64,000 nt of DNA, from positions 288,303 through 352,302 of the forward strand of contig NZ_BBXC01000014.1 in the NCBI RefSeq assembly GCF_001570525.1. Direction: 5' to 3'. Made by a program: the position numbers and the translations under genes. The notes beneath the pieces are model-generated. The model ran no database searches, was not told the DNA's origin, and saw only the letters and a program-made list of their open reading frames with translations. Shown here piece after piece: positions 18,289 through 30,518 of the stretch; within the stretch, counting starts at the first letter, position 1; each line of letters begins with the position of its first letter. The stretch is from Herbidospora sakaeratensis. Its GTDB lineage: Bacteria; Actinomycetota; Actinomycetes; Streptosporangiales; Streptosporangiaceae.

Positions 18289-20012
18289 TCCGCACCCACC
18301 AGGCCGGGACGTTGCGCCCCGAGCACGCCGGCCAACAGGTGACGCTGGCCGGATGGGTCGCCCGCCGTCGTGACCACGGCGGCGTGGTCTTCATCGACCT
18401 GCGCGACTCCTCCGGCTCCGCCCAGGTCGTCTTCCGCGAGGAGGACGACGCCCACGGCCTGCGCTCCGAATACTGCGTGAAGGTCGTCGGAGAGGTCCGG
18501 GTGCGGCCCGAGGGCAACGAGAATCCCGACATCCCCACCGGCGGGATCGAGGTCGTGGCCACCGAGGTCGAGGTGCTGAGCGAGGCGGCCCCGCTGCCGT
18601 TCCCGATCGAGGGCGCCTCGGGCGTCTCCGAGGAGGCCCGGCTCAAGTACCGCTACCTCGACATCCGCCGCCAGCAGCTCGGCGACGCGCTGCGCATCCG
18701 GTCGAAGGCGACCTACCTGGTCAACGAGGTGATGAACGAGCGCGGGTTCGTCTACGTCGAGACGCCGAACCTGACCCGGTCGACCCCCGAGGGCGCCCGC
18801 GACTTCCTGGTGCCGGTGCGGCTCCAGCCGGGCAACTGGTACGCCCTGCCCCAGTCGCCCCAGCTGTTCAAGCAGCTGCTCATGGTGGCCGGCCTGGAGC
18901 GCTACTACCAGCTGACCAAGTGCTTCCGCGACGAAGACCTGCGGGCCGACCGTCAGCCGGAGTTCACCCAGATCGACATCGAGATGTCGTTCGTCGACCA
19001 GGACGACGTCATGGAGCTCGGCGAGGCCATCATCGGCCGGGTGTGGAAGGAGACGCTCGGCTACGAGCTGCCCTCCCCGCTGCCCCGCATGACCTACGCC
19101 GACGCGATGGCCCGCTTCGGCTCCGACAAGCCCGACCTGCGCTTCGGCGTCGAACTGGTCGACCTGACCGACTACTTCAAGGACACCACCTTCCGGGTGT
19201 TCCAGAACGAGTACGTCGGCGCGGTCGTCATGCCCGGCGGCGCGTCGCAGACCCGCAAGGAGCTCGACGGCTGGCAGGAGTGGGCCAAGTCGCGCGGCGC
19301 GCGCGGGCTCGCCTACGTGCTCGTCCAGGAAGACGGGTTCGGCGGCCCGGTGGCCAAGAACCTGTCCGAGACCGAGACCGCCGGGCTGCGCGCGGCGACC
19401 GGCGCCGAGGTCGGCGACGCGATCTTCTTCGCGGCCGGCGCCCGGCACGCCTCGCGCGAGCTGCTCGGCGCGGCCCGGCTGGAGATCGGCCGCCGCAAGG
19501 AGCTGATCGACGAGTCGCAGTGGTCGTTCCTGTGGGTCGTCGACGCGCCCATGTTCGAAGACGACGGCGAAGGCGGCTGGACGGCCGTGCACCACCCGTT
19601 CACCGGCCCGAAGCCCGAGTGGAACGACAACTTCCAGGACCACCCGGGCGAGGCCCTGGCCTACGCCTACGACATGGTCTGCAACGGCATGGAGATCGGC
19701 GGCGGCTCGATCCGAATCCACCGCGCCGAGATGCAGCAGCGCGTCTTCGACGTGCTGGGCATCTCCAAGGAGGAGGCCGAGAGCAAGTTCGGCTTCCTGC
19801 TGGAGGCGTTCAAGTACGGCCCGCCGCCGCACGGCGGCATCGCCTACGGCTGGGACCGCGTCTGCATGCTGCTGGCGGGCGGCGACTCGATCCGCGACGT
19901 GATCGCGTTCCCGAAGACGGCCTCCGGCTTCGACCCGCTGACCGCCGCGCCCACGCCGATCACCCCGGCGCAGCGCAAGGAGGCGGGCGTCGACGCCACG
20001 CCCAAGGCCTAG
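18285..20012 (+). CDS. aspS: Aspartate--tRNA ligase
   Basis: A 575-residue bacterial-type AspRS: N-terminal OB anticodon-binding domain ([20 protein letters not shown]), class II core with motif 2 ([19 protein letters not shown]), the bacteria-specific GAD insertion in the middle and motif 3 ([13 protein letters not shown]). Whether it is discriminating or also charges tRNA-Asn cannot be settled by eye. The GTG start overlaps the hisS stop (GTGA). A terminator follows nine bases after the stop. Confidence 0.96.
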   Translation: MIRTHQAGTLRPEHAGQQVTLAGWVARRRDHGGVVFIDLRDSSGSAQVVFREEDDAHGLRSEYCVKVVGEVRVRPEGNENPDIPTGGIEVVATEVEVLSEAAPLPFPIEGASGVSEEARLKYRYLDIRRQQLGDALRIRSKATYLVNEVMNERGFVYVETPNLTRSTPEGARDFLVPVRLQPGNWYALPQSPQLFKQLLMVAGLERYYQLTKCFRDEDLRADRQPEFTQIDIEMSFVDQDDVMELGEAIIGRVWKETLGYELPSPLPRMTYADAMARFGSDKPDLRFGVELVDLTDYFKDTTFRVFQNEYVGAVVMPGGASQTRKELDGWQEWAKSRGARGLAYVLVQEDGFGGPVAKNLSETETAGLRAATGAEVGDAIFFAAGARHASRELLGAARLEIGRRKELIDESQWSFLWVVDAPMFEDDGEGGWTAVHHPFTGPKPEWNDNFQDHPGEALAYAYDMVCNGMEIGGGSIRIHRAEMQQRVFDVLGISKEEAESKFGFLLEAFKYGPPPHGGIAYGWDRVCMLLAGGDSIRDVIAFPKTASGFDPLTAAPTPITPAQRKEAGVDATPKA

Positions 20013-20020
20013 CAACGAAG

Positions 20021-20051
20021 AAGGCCGGTCCGAATAGGGCCGGCCTTTTTT
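20021..20051. terminator. Terminator between aspS and the methyltransferase gene
   Basis: An 11-bp stem (20021-20031 with 20037-20047, one G-U) with loop GAATA, followed by a run of six T. This is a classic intrinsic terminator for aspS; the convergent gene stops four bases further on, so it probably serves both. Confidence 0.88.
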
Positions 20052-20054
20052 GTT

Positions 20055-20870
20055 TTACCTGACCCGTCCGACGGCCCCGAAGAAGCCGGCCTTGCGGGGG
20101 TCGGCGTCGGCCAGCCCCGTGATCTCCGGCCGCCAGACCCCCACTTGGACGATCCCCGGCTCCAGCAGCTCCATGCCCTCGAAGTAGGCCGCGACCTGCG
20201 CCGAGTTGCGGGCCGTGATGTTCCCGCTGGTGGTCTGCCGGTACGTCTGGTACACGACCTGCTGGAGATCGGGGTCGACCTCGCCCATGTGGCCGTGGGA
20301 CATGACCAGGTAGCTGCCCGGCACCATCGGCACCCGCAGCTCCCGCACGATCCGGGACGCCTCGTCGTCGTCGGGCACGAAGTGCACTATGGCCAGCAGC
20401 ATGATCGCCACCGGCTGGGAGAAGTCGATGAGGGCCCGCACCTCGGGGTGGTCGAGGATGCCCTTGGGGTCGTGCAGGTCGGCCCGGACGACGGCGGTGT
20501 TGCGGTTCTTGGCCAGCAGGGCCCGCCCGTGGGCCAGCACGATGGGGTCGTTGTCGACGTAGACGACGCGGGCGTCGGGGGCGACCGCCTGGGCGACCTG
20601 GTGGGTGTTCTCCCGGGTCGGCAGGCCCGAGCCGATGTCGAGGAACTGCCGGATGCCCTGCGCGGCCAGCAGGCGCACGACGCGGGATAAGAACGCGCGG
20701 TTCTCCCGGGTGAAGTCCCGGACGTAGGGCATGCGGGCCAGGATCTCGTCGGCGGCTTCCCGGTCGGCGGCGAAGTTGTCCTTGCCGCCCAGGTAGTAGT
20801 CGTACATCCGGGCGACGCTGGGCTTGTGCGGGTCGATGACCCACGACGGTGCCGGCTCGTGCTCGGACAA
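20055..20870 (-). CDS. SAM-dependent methyltransferase (DUF574 / S-adenosyl methyltransferase family)
   Basis: A 271-residue protein with the opening IDPHKPSVARMYDYYLGGKDNF typical of the PF04672 family, the SAM-binding FLDIGSGLPTRENTHQVAQ, the acidic motif VVYVDNDPIVLAHGRALL and DLHDPKGIL. Such genes are present in many copies in Streptosporangiales and related actinomycetes; substrates are unknown. TTG at 20870 is chosen because GGAGG lies seven bases upstream; a longer frame to 20978 has no ribosome site. A TAGAAT -10-like hexamer (20939-20944, minus strand) lies upstream. Confidence 0.88.
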   Translation of the reverse strand: MSEHEPAPSWVIDPHKPSVARMYDYYLGGKDNFAADREAADEILARMPYVRDFTRENRAFLSRVVRLLAAQGIRQFLDIGSGLPTRENTHQVAQAVAPDARVVYVDNDPIVLAHGRALLAKNRNTAVVRADLHDPKGILDHPEVRALIDFSQPVAIMLLAIVHFVPDDDEASRIVRELRVPMVPGSYLVMSHGHMGEVDPDLQQVVYQTYRQTTSGNITARNSAQVAAYFEGMELLEPGIVQVGVWRPEITGLADADPRKAGFFGAVGRVR

Positions 20871-20975
20871 CGTGTCGCCTCCGGTCAGGGGAATGGCAAT
20901 CGCATGCGGAATTTGCCTGAGGAATCGCCTTTCGCGAGATTCTAGGGGTTCTGTTGGGATTCGTGTCGCCCGAAA

Positions 20976-21013
20976 CACCGAAGGGCGGGTCCGGATGGAC
21001 CCGCCCTTCGGTG
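20976..21013. terminator. Perfect 17-bp hairpin terminator after the lipoprotein cyclophilin
   Basis: Arms 20976-20992 and 20997-21013 are perfectly complementary with a GGAT loop. It starts nine bases after the cyclophilin stop on the minus strand and lacks a T-tract. Confidence 0.8.
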
Positions 21014-21021
21014 TGAAACGC

Positions 21022-21885
21022 CTACTTGACGATGACGTCCTTGATCTCCACGCGCATCTTCGGCGCGTTGGAGCCGCCGTCCTCCGACAGGATGTCGTCC
21101 TCGTTCTTGATGACGCCGCCCGCGGCGATCTTGTCGACGATCTCGATGCCCTTGGTCACCACACCGAACGGCGTGTACGCCGCCGGGAGCTGGGCCGCCT
21201 CGTCGCTGTAGGAGATGGCGAACTGGCTGCCGTTGGAGTTGGCCGCGTCGCCGCCCTGGGCCATGAAGACCACGCCGCGCGTGTACTGCGGGCCGAGGTT
21301 CTCGTCGGGGAACAGGTAGCCGGGGCCGCCGGTGCCGTCGGTCTTGTTCTTGCCGTCGCCCTTGGCCTGCGGGTCACCGCACTGCAGCAGGTCGAGGCCG
21401 TTGCTATCGGCCGTGGTGAGCCGGTGGCACAGGGTGTTGTCGAAGTAGTTCTTCTTCGCCAGGAAGTAGAACGAGTTGACCGTGCACGGCGTCGACTCGG
21501 GCACCAGCTCGATGACGATGTCGCCCTGGTTGGTCTTGAGCGTCATGTTCTTGGCGGCCAGCGCGGCCTTCATCGGCTTGGCCGGCGGCATGCCCACGAA
21601 CTTGCTCGGGACGCCGGTGTCGTCCTTGCGGTACTCGCACTTCACGTTCTTGGGGTCGACCGGCGTCGGGGGAGCGGTCGGCGCGTCGGGCAGCTTGGAG
21701 GGGATCGAGGTGATCGACGGGGCGGCCGACGCCGGCGGGGGCTCCTCGCCGGGGGCCGCCGTGTTGCCATCTGCGCTGTTGCAGCCCGTCACCGCGAAGA
21801 GCGAGAGGATCACTGCACCGACCCCCAACCGGACGCGACGGGCCTGGCCCAGGGCCAGGGGTTTCTGCCGATTCGTGTGGGTCAC
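21022..21885 (-). CDS. Cyclophilin-type peptidyl-prolyl isomerase, lipoprotein
   Basis: A 287-residue protein with a signal sequence and lipobox FAVTGC (Cys35), then a Pro/Ala/Ser linker and a cyclophilin domain: NQGDIVIELVPESTPCTVNSF, FDNTLCHRLTTADSNG, GTGGPGYLFPDENLG, GVVFMAQGGDAANSNGSQF and YTPFGVVTKGIEIVDKI. It should act outside the cell membrane on secreted proteins. It is a paralogue of the membrane-anchored cyclophilin at 15372-16214, with a different anchoring mode. GTG 21885 is the natural start before the signal peptide, though its ribosome site is weak (AAGGGAAGG further up). Confidence 0.92.
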   Translation of the reverse strand: MTHTNRQKPLALGQARRVRLGVGAVILSLFAVTGCNSADGNTAAPGEEPPPASAAPSITSIPSKLPDAPTAPPTPVDPKNVKCEYRKDDTGVPSKFVGMPPAKPMKAALAAKNMTLKTNQGDIVIELVPESTPCTVNSFYFLAKKNYFDNTLCHRLTTADSNGLDLLQCGDPQAKGDGKNKTDGTGGPGYLFPDENLGPQYTRGVVFMAQGGDAANSNGSQFAISYSDEAAQLPAAYTPFGVVTKGIEIVDKIAAGGVIKNEDDILSEDGGSNAPKMRVEIKDVIVK

Positions 21886-21993
21886 TGCGTTGCCTTCCCT
21901 TTATTCGTCCATTGCTGAAGTTTCGCGTCACTCTATCCGTGATCGTGTTCGCTTCGTGTAAGACCAGTCCCAGGCGCCCCATGCGTAACGATC

Positions 21994-22021
21994 TTGCCTT
22001 CGGCAGGGCTGGGATTAGCAT
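21994..22021 (+). promoter_or_regulatory. Putative promoter of the tricorn protease gene (leaderless)
   Basis: TTGCCT (21994-21999) and TAGCAT (22016-22021) are spaced 16 bp. GTG 22029 begins seven bases after the -10 element and no ribosome site is visible, consistent with a leaderless transcript. Confidence 0.45.
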
Positions 22022-22028
22022 TGTGGGG

Positions 22029-25000
22029 GTGCCTAGCAGGTCATACCTCCGGTTTCCGCACATCCGTCGCGATCTCCTGACGTTCGTCGCGGAGGACGAC
22101 GTGTGGATCGCTCCGCTCGACGGCGGGCGGGCCTGGCGCCTCACGGTCGAGCAGGTGGGCGCCGCCCACCCGCGCCTGTCGCCCGACGGCGCCATGGTGG
22201 CCTGGCAGGGCGGGCGCATCCCCGCCGAGGTGCACGTCGCGCCGGTCGACGGCGGCGGCATCGAGCAGCTCACCCACTGGGGCGGCAACGGCGCGCGGGT
22301 GCACGGCTGGCTCGACGACCAGACGGTGATCGCCGGCAGCTCCCACGACCAGCCCTTCGCCCACTGGACGTGGGCGCGCACGGTGCCGCTCGACGGCGGC
22401 CCGGGGGAGCGGCTGCCCTACGGCCCGGTCAGCGACCTCGACCTGCGCGAGGGCCGCACCCTGCTGCTGACCGCCTCGGCCGGTCACGACCCCGCCCACT
22501 GGAAGCGCTACCGGGGCGGCGGCATGGGTCGCCTGTGGCTCGACGGGAACCGCCTGCTGGCCGGCCACGAGGGCCAGCTCGCCGCGCCGATGCTCGTCGG
22601 CGGCCGGATCGTGTTCCTCTCCGACCACGAGGGGACCGGAAACCTCTATTCGGTCCGGTACGACGGAGGCGACCTCAGGAAGCACACGAGCCACGAGGAC
22701 TTCTACGCCCGCCAGGCGGCCACCGACGGAACCCGGATCGTCTACGCGCGGGCCGGCAGCCTGTGGTTGCTGCCCGGCCTCGACGCCGAGCCCGAACCGC
22801 TGGAGGTGCGCCTCGGCGGCGCCGGCCGGGGACGCCAGCCCTTCTGGGCCAGCCCACAGCCCGAGGACGTCGCCTGCGACACCACCGGCCGGGCCAGCGC
22901 CGTCGAGGTGGGCGGCGCCGTCCACTGGGTGACCCACGAGGACGGCCCGGTCCGGCTCCTGTCCGGGCGCGGCCGGGCCCGGTTGCCCATCGTGCTCGGC
23001 CGGTTCGACCGCGCCGACGACGCCGAGCCCGACGACCTGGGCAAACGGGTGAACGGCCCGGCCGCCTGGGTGACCGACGCGGGCGGAGAGGACGCCATCG
23101 AGCTGGGCACGCCCGGCCGCCCCACCCGGACGGTCGCCGCCGGGGAGCTCGGCCAGGTCGAGGAGATGGAGGCCGCCCCCGACGGCTCGGTGATCGCGGT
23201 CGCCTCCCACGACGGCCGCCTGCTCCTGGTCGACCCGGAGACCGGCACGGTCACCGAGCTCACCCGCACCGACCACGGGGTGATCAGCGACCTCGGGTTC
23301 GACCCGCGCTCCCAGTGGCTGGTGTGGTGCCACCCGGTCTCCCGGGGCTACGCCATCCGGATGGCCCGCCTCCAGCGCCCCGGAGCGCCGGAGGACGACG
23401 ACCCCGACTCGGGCGCCGAGGTGACCGAGACCCCCGCCCCGGAGACCCCGGCGAGTGAGATCGTGCACGTCACCGACGGCCGGTTCACCGACATGTCGCC
23501 CGCCTTCACCGGCGACGGCCGCAACCTGGTCTTCCTGTCGCTGCGCGGCTTCGAGATGATCCGCGACTCCCACAGCTTCGACCTGGTGATCACCCACGGC
23601 ACCCGCCCCTACCTGGTGCCGCTCGCGGCCGGCGCGCCCTCGCCGTTCGCCCCCTCGGTCGAGGGCAAGTCGGCCGACGGCGGCGACTCCGGCGACGGGC
23701 CCGTCACCGTCGACCTGGCCGGGCTCGACGGGCGGATCGTGCCGCTGCCGGTGCCCGAGGCCCACTACTGGTCGTTGCGGCCGGTCAAGGGCGGGCTGGT
23801 CTGGTGCCGGGGCACGACCGGCGAGCCGACCGTGCTCGAACGTTTCGACCTCGACAAGCGCAAGACCGAGGAGCTCGCCACCGACGTGCACTTCTTCTCC
23901 GTCAGCGGAGACGGCTCCCGGATCGTCGTGCGCGACGCCTCGGAGCTGCGGGTGATCTCCGCGACGAGCAAGAACGGCGACGGCGTGAGCGTCGACCTCG
24001 AACGCGTCCGGGTGCGCATCGACCCGGGCCGGCGCTGGCGGCAGGCGTACGCCGAGGCCGGGCGCATCATGCGCGACCACTTCTGGGTCGCCGACATGGC
24101 CGGGGTCGACTGGCCCGAGGTGCTGGAGACCTACCGGCCCTGGCTCGACCGGGTCGGCGGCCCGGAGGACTTCGCCGACCTCGTCGGCGAGGTCGTCGGC
24201 GAGCTCGGCGCCTCCCACGCCTACGTCTACGCCGCCCGCCACCACTGGCGCAGCCCCACCGGCCGACTGGGCGCCGACATCGGGCCCGACACCGACGGCC
24301 TGTGGCGGGTCCGGCGCATCTTCCCCTCCGAGCTCTCCGACACCGCCGCCCGCTCGCCGCTCCAGGGGTCCGGCGTCCGGGCCGGCGACGCGATCCTGGC
24401 CGTCGACGGCGTGCCGGTCGACCCGGTGACCGGGCCCGCGCCGCTGCTCTGGGCCGCGTACGGGCACCCGGTCGAGCTGACCGTCGAGTCGGGCGCCCGC
24501 GTCTTCCGGGTGGCCGTGGTCCCGCTGGTCAACGACCGGCGGCTGCGCTACCACTCCTGGGTGGCCGACCGGCGGAGGCTGGTCCGCCACCGGTCCGGCG
24601 GGCGGATCGGCTACCTGCACGTGCCCGACATGGACCGGGCGGGCTGGGCGCAGCTGCACCGCGACCTGTCCCACGAGCTGGCCAAGGAGGCCGTGATCGT
24701 CGACGTGCGGGCCAACCAGGGCGGCAACACCTCCCAGCTGGTGGTGGAGAAGCTGTCCCGCCGCATCGTCGGCTGGAAGTTGTCGCGGCGGGAGGAGCCC
24801 AGGAGCTATCCCATGGACGCCCCGCGCGGCCCCGTCGTGGTGCTGTGCGACGAGGAGACCTCCTCCGACGGCGACATCATCACCGCCGCCGTCCAGGCCC
24901 TCGGCCTCGGCCCGGTCATCGGGACCCGCACCTGGGGCGGGGTCATCGGCATCCGGGGCGTCTACCGGCTGGCCGACGGCACCCGGATGCGGGTGCCCGG

Positions 25001-25229
25001 CTTCGCCCACTGGAGCGAGAACTACGGCTGGGAACTGGAGAACCGGGGCGCGACCCCCGACGAGGAGGTGCTGATCACCCCCGCCGACTGGGCCCGGGGG
25101 GCCGACCCCCAGCTCGACGCGGCGGTGCGGCACGCCCTGAGGGCGATGGAGGGCCGCCCGGTCAGCGTGCCGCCCGACCCGGCCACCCGCCCCTTCCGCG
25201 GCCGGGTCAGAGCCGACGGGCGCGGTTGA
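22029..25229 (+). CDS. Tricorn protease
   Basis: A protein of about 1,066 residues: an N-terminal six-bladed then a seven-bladed beta-propeller region (blade motifs such as HPRLSPDGAMVAW and DGTRIVYARAGSLWLLP), a PDZ domain near residue 760 (GVRAGDAILAVDGVPV) and the C-terminal serine peptidase domain. The catalytic His lies in LGASHAYVYA and the nucleophile Ser in CDEETSSDGDII; the Glu of the tetrad is probably in SENYGWELE. Tricorn degrades oligopeptides released by the proteasome, which fits actinomycetes. Start GTG 22029 is preferred to 22023 and the upstream extension because the protein then begins at the usual PSRSYLRFPHI. Confidence 0.93.
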   Translation: MPSRSYLRFPHIRRDLLTFVAEDDVWIAPLDGGRAWRLTVEQVGAAHPRLSPDGAMVAWQGGRIPAEVHVAPVDGGGIEQLTHWGGNGARVHGWLDDQTVIAGSSHDQPFAHWTWARTVPLDGGPGERLPYGPVSDLDLREGRTLLLTASAGHDPAHWKRYRGGGMGRLWLDGNRLLAGHEGQLAAPMLVGGRIVFLSDHEGTGNLYSVRYDGGDLRKHTSHEDFYARQAATDGTRIVYARAGSLWLLPGLDAEPEPLEVRLGGAGRGRQPFWASPQPEDVACDTTGRASAVEVGGAVHWVTHEDGPVRLLSGRGRARLPIVLGRFDRADDAEPDDLGKRVNGPAAWVTDAGGEDAIELGTPGRPTRTVAAGELGQVEEMEAAPDGSVIAVASHDGRLLLVDPETGTVTELTRTDHGVISDLGFDPRSQWLVWCHPVSRGYAIRMARLQRPGAPEDDDPDSGAEVTETPAPETPASEIVHVTDGRFTDMSPAFTGDGRNLVFLSLRGFEMIRDSHSFDLVITHGTRPYLVPLAAGAPSPFAPSVEGKSADGGDSGDGPVTVDLAGLDGRIVPLPVPEAHYWSLRPVKGGLVWCRGTTGEPTVLERFDLDKRKTEELATDVHFFSVSGDGSRIVVRDASELRVISATSKNGDGVSVDLERVRVRIDPGRRWRQAYAEAGRIMRDHFWVADMAGVDWPEVLETYRPWLDRVGGPEDFADLVGEVVGELGASHAYVYAARHHWRSPTGRLGADIGPDTDGLWRVRRIFPSELSDTAARSPLQGSGVRAGDAILAVDGVPVDPVTGPAPLLWAAYGHPVELTVESGARVFRVAVVPLVNDRRLRYHSWVADRRRLVRHRSGGRIGYLHVPDMDRAGWAQLHRDLSHELAKEAVIVDVRANQGGNTSQLVVEKLSRRIVGWKLSRREEPRSYPMDAPRGPVVVLCDEETSSDGDIITAAVQALGLGPVIGTRTWGGVIGIRGVYRLADGTRMRVPGFAHWSENYGWELENRGATPDEEVLITPADWARGADPQLDAAVRHALRAMEGRPVSVPPDPATRPFRGRVRADGRG

Positions 25230-25316
25230 GCGCTCTCATCCCGCTCTCAGATCCATCTGGGAACCTGCGCGTTGTCGCTCCGGTATCAAGTGGATGACGA
25301 AGGAGATGTCCCCAGC

Positions 25317-25769
25317 ATGTTCGACTCCGTTTTCGGCCTTCCCCTGCATCCGCTGGTCGTGCACGCCGCGGTGGTCTTCACCCCGCTGCTGGCCGCCGTC
25401 GCCGTCGCCTACGCCGTGCTGCCCCGCTTCCGCGCCCGGCTCGACTGGGCCGTGGTGCTGCTGGCCGTCGCCGCGCCGATCAGCGTCTTCGCCGCCCGGA
25501 TGAGCGGCGAGGCGCTCAAGGAGTCGCGGTACGGCGCCCAGGCGCCCGCGCCGGTCGCCGAGCACGAGTCGTTCGCCCTCCCGCTGCTGCTGACCTCGAT
25601 CGCCCTCGCGGTGGTCGCGCTGGTGCTGGTCTGGGCGGTGAGCAAGGGCCGCAGCGGGGCCCTGACCACGGTCCTGTCGGTGCTGACCGTCGTGGGCGCG
25701 CTGGCCGTCACCTTCTACGTCGTCCGCGCCGGGCACACCGGGGCCACCGCCGTCTGGGGCCTAGGCTAG
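25317..25769 (+). CDS. DUF2231 domain membrane protein
   Basis: A 150-residue protein with four hydrophobic helices (residues about 10-30, 40-60, 80-105, 112-132). It opens with FGLPLHPLVVHAAVVFTPLL, in which the paired histidines are characteristic of DUF2231 and may bind a metal or haem; function is unproven. ATG 25317 is in frame with GAAGGAG about 11 bases upstream, a slightly long spacing. It ends six bases before rarA, suggesting cotranscription. Confidence 0.8.
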   Translation: MFDSVFGLPLHPLVVHAAVVFTPLLAAVAVAYAVLPRFRARLDWAVVLLAVAAPISVFAARMSGEALKESRYGAQAPAPVAEHESFALPLLLTSIALAVVALVLVWAVSKGRSGALTTVLSVLTVVGALAVTFYVVRAGHTGATAVWGLG

Positions 25770-25775
25770 GGGTTT

Positions 25776-27080
25776 GTGGAGAGCCTGTTCGATTCGGCCG
25801 CGCGCGACAACACGCCCGAGCCCCTCGCCGTGCGCATGCGCCCGCGCACCCTCGACGAGGTCATCGGCCAGCGCCACCTGCTCGGCCCCGGCACCCCCCT
25901 GCGGCGGCTGGTGGAGAGCGAGGCCCCCATGTCGTTGTTCCTGTGGGGGCCGCCCGGCACCGGCAAGACCACGCTGGCCTACGTCGTGTCCAACGTCACC
26001 AAACGCCGGTTCGTCGAGGTCTCGGCCGTCTCGGCGGGGGTCAAGGACGTGCGTACGGCCATCGAGAACGCGCGCCGGGAACTGGGCATGACCGGGCGGC
26101 AGACCGTCCTGTTCGTCGACGAGGTCCATCGCTTCAACAAGGCCCAGCAGGACGCGCTGCTCCCGGCGGTGGAGAACCGCTGGGTCACCTTCATCGGCGC
26201 CACCACCGAGAACCCGTTCTTCTCCGTCATCTCGCCGCTGCTGTCGCGCTCGCTGCTGCTGACCCTCGAGTCGCTCACCGACGACGACGTCGGGGCCGTC
26301 CTCGACCGCGCCGTGACCGACGAACGCGGCCTGAACGGCACGGTCACCCTCCGGCCCGAGGCCAGGGAGCAGCTGGTCCGGCTGGCCGGGGGAGACGCCC
26401 GGCGCTCCCTCACCTACCTGGAGGCCGCCGCCCTCCTGGCCGACGACGTCACCGTCGAGGTGGTCGAGAAGGCCGTCGACAAGGCCGCCGTCCGCTACGA
26501 CCGCCAGGGCGACCAGCACTACGACGTCATCAGCGCCTTCATCAAGAGCATGCGCGGCTCCGACGCCGACGCCGCACTCCACTACCTGGCCCGCATGGTC
26601 GAGGCGGGGGAGGACCCCCGCTTCATCGCCCGCCGGATCGTCATCTTCGCCTCCGAGGACGTCGGCATGGCCGACCCGACCGCCCTCCAGGTGGCCGTGG
26701 CCGCCGCCCAGGCCGTCGAGTTCATCGGCCTGCCCGAGGGGCGCATCAACCTGGCCCAGGCGGTCATCCACTGCGCGCTGGCCCCCAAGTCGAACGCCGT
26801 CGTGAAGGCCATCGGCGCGGCCCAGGCCGACGTGCGGGCCGGGCTCATCGGGCAGGTCCCGGCCCACCTGCGCGACGCCCACTATCCGGGCGCGAAGAAG
26901 CTGGGGCACGGGGAGGCGTACCGCTACCCCCACGACTTCGACCACGGCGTGGTGCGCCAGGACTACGCGCCCGAGGAGGTGCGCGACCGGCGCTACTACG
27001 AGCCGACCACCCACGGCGCCGAGGCCCCGGTCGCCGAGCGGTGGGCGAAGCTGCGCGCCTTCCTGCGCGGCGAACGCTGA
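25776..27080 (+). CDS. rarA: Replication-associated recombination protein A (RarA/MgsA)
   Basis: A 434-residue clamp-loader-like AAA+ ATPase acting at stalled replication forks. Visible are the N-terminal [20 protein letters not shown], Walker [13 protein letters not shown], Walker [12 protein letters not shown], sensor GATTENPFF and the C-terminal tetramerisation region with [27 protein letters not shown] and [10 protein letters not shown]. The GTG start lies six bases after the preceding stop. The usual location upstream of alaS in Gram-positive genomes is kept. Confidence 0.95.
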   Translation: MESLFDSAARDNTPEPLAVRMRPRTLDEVIGQRHLLGPGTPLRRLVESEAPMSLFLWGPPGTGKTTLAYVVSNVTKRRFVEVSAVSAGVKDVRTAIENARRELGMTGRQTVLFVDEVHRFNKAQQDALLPAVENRWVTFIGATTENPFFSVISPLLSRSLLLTLESLTDDDVGAVLDRAVTDERGLNGTVTLRPEAREQLVRLAGGDARRSLTYLEAAALLADDVTVEVVEKAVDKAAVRYDRQGDQHYDVISAFIKSMRGSDADAALHYLARMVEAGEDPRFIARRIVIFASEDVGMADPTALQVAVAAAQAVEFIGLPEGRINLAQAVIHCALAPKSNAVVKAIGAAQADVRAGLIGQVPAHLRDAHYPGAKKLGHGEAYRYPHDFDHGVVRQDYAPEEVRDRRYYEPTTHGAEAPVAERWAKLRAFLRGER

Positions 27081-27108
27081 CCCGAACACGCATGCCCGGC
27101 CATCGCCG

Positions 27109-27150
27109 TGGCAGAAGGCGGACCTGGAATACGCGATAGGGTTTCTGCCA
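27109..27150 (+). promoter_or_regulatory. Inverted repeat flanking a -10 upstream of the DUF948-alaS operon
   Basis: TGGCAGAA (27109-27116) and TTCTGCCA (27143-27150) form a perfect 8-bp inverted repeat. Between them TAGGGT (27137-27142) fits a -10. The surrounding GATAGGGTTTCT recurs before tyrS at 61540-61551. Confidence 0.45.
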
Positions 27151-27174
27151 TTCAACGCAGGGGCCCCGCCCGAA

Positions 27175-27211
27175 GCGAGACGCGGACTGCCGAAGGCAGG
27201 CTGTGGCTCGC
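27175..27211 (+). repeat. Third copy of the GAA-loop hairpin repeat
   Basis: Arms 27175-27191 and 27195-27211 with loop GAA repeat the structure of the post-secF elements, including the A-G mismatch five pairs from the outer end. One inner pair changes from G-C to T-A on both sides, a compensatory change. It lies in the 5' leader of the DUF948 gene, 34 bases before its start codon. Confidence 0.75.
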
Positions 27212-27244
27212 GCTGGTGAATGTGCCTTATGAAGGAGTTCGCCC

Positions 27245-27622
27245 ATGCTCACCGCCGGAGAGGTCGCAGGCCTGATCGTCGCCATGTTCTGGGCGATCCT
27301 CGTCTGCTTCCTGGCCTACGTGCTGATCAAGCTGGCGCGGCTGCTGACGGCCACCACCAAGGTCGTCAACGAGCTGGGCGACAAGGTCGTGCCCCTGCTG
27401 AACGAGGTCAGCTACACCGTCAGCGAGACCAACCGGCAGCTCGTCGCGGTGGAGGCCATCGCCTCCAACGTGAAAGAGGTCAGCGACGACGTCGCCAAGA
27501 TCACCGGGCTCGCCTCGACGGTCGTGACCGGCCCGATCATCAAGGTCTCCTCGTTCGCCCACGGCCTGCGCCACGCCCTGTCGCGGCGCGGCCGCCGTCG
27601 GGCCGTGGAGCGCCGGCCGTGA
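27245..27622 (+). CDS. DUF948 domain-containing membrane protein
   Basis: A 125-residue protein with one N-terminal transmembrane helix (VAGLIVAMFWAILVCFLAYVLI) and an amphipathic region with the repeating N-x2-V pattern of DUF948 (VVNELGDKVVPLLNEVSYTVSE), ending in an Arg-rich tail. The family is uncharacterised and resembles apolipoprotein-like helical repeats. GAAGGAG sits eight bases before the ATG. Its stop overlaps the next gene's start, and both precede alaS as in other actinomycetes. Confidence 0.85.
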   Translation: MLTAGEVAGLIVAMFWAILVCFLAYVLIKLARLLTATTKVVNELGDKVVPLLNEVSYTVSETNRQLVAVEAIASNVKEVSDDVAKITGLASTVVTGPIIKVSSFAHGLRHALSRRGRRRAVERRP

Positions 27623-27849
27623 TCCGCCGCCTCTTCTACATGACGCTGGGCGCCTCGCTGGCGGTCTGGGTCATGCGCAAACTGGAGTCACTGAGGCCCG
27701 ACCACGTCGCGCGGCGCACCGCCCACCAGGTGCGCGACTTCGCCGACGACGTGCGCGCCACGGCGGCGAACAGGGAAAACGAGTTGCGGGCCCGGCACGG
27801 GCTCGGAACAGTCGGACATATCACCAACGACGTAAAGGACGGCCGCTGA
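27619..27849 (+). CDS. Small membrane protein of the DUF6167 type
   Basis: A 76-residue protein: [19 protein letters not shown] forms a single N-terminal helix with a positive start, followed by a charged helical tail ([20 protein letters not shown]). This matches the small protein conserved between the DUF948 gene and alaS in actinobacteria, of unknown role. GTG 27619 overlaps the previous stop (GTGA) and the stop is one base before alaS. Confidence 0.8.
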   Translation: MIRRLFYMTLGASLAVWVMRKLESLRPDHVARRTAHQVRDFADDVRATAANRENELRARHGLGTVGHITNDVKDGR

Positions 27850-27850
27850 A

Positions 27851-30514
<2,664 letters not shown>

Positions 30515-30518
30515 CGTC

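Noticed and set aside
22041..25133. 1,030-residue minus-strand frame opposite the tricorn gene
   Set aside because: Composition typical of GC-driven antisense frames; the plus strand encodes a clear tricorn protease.
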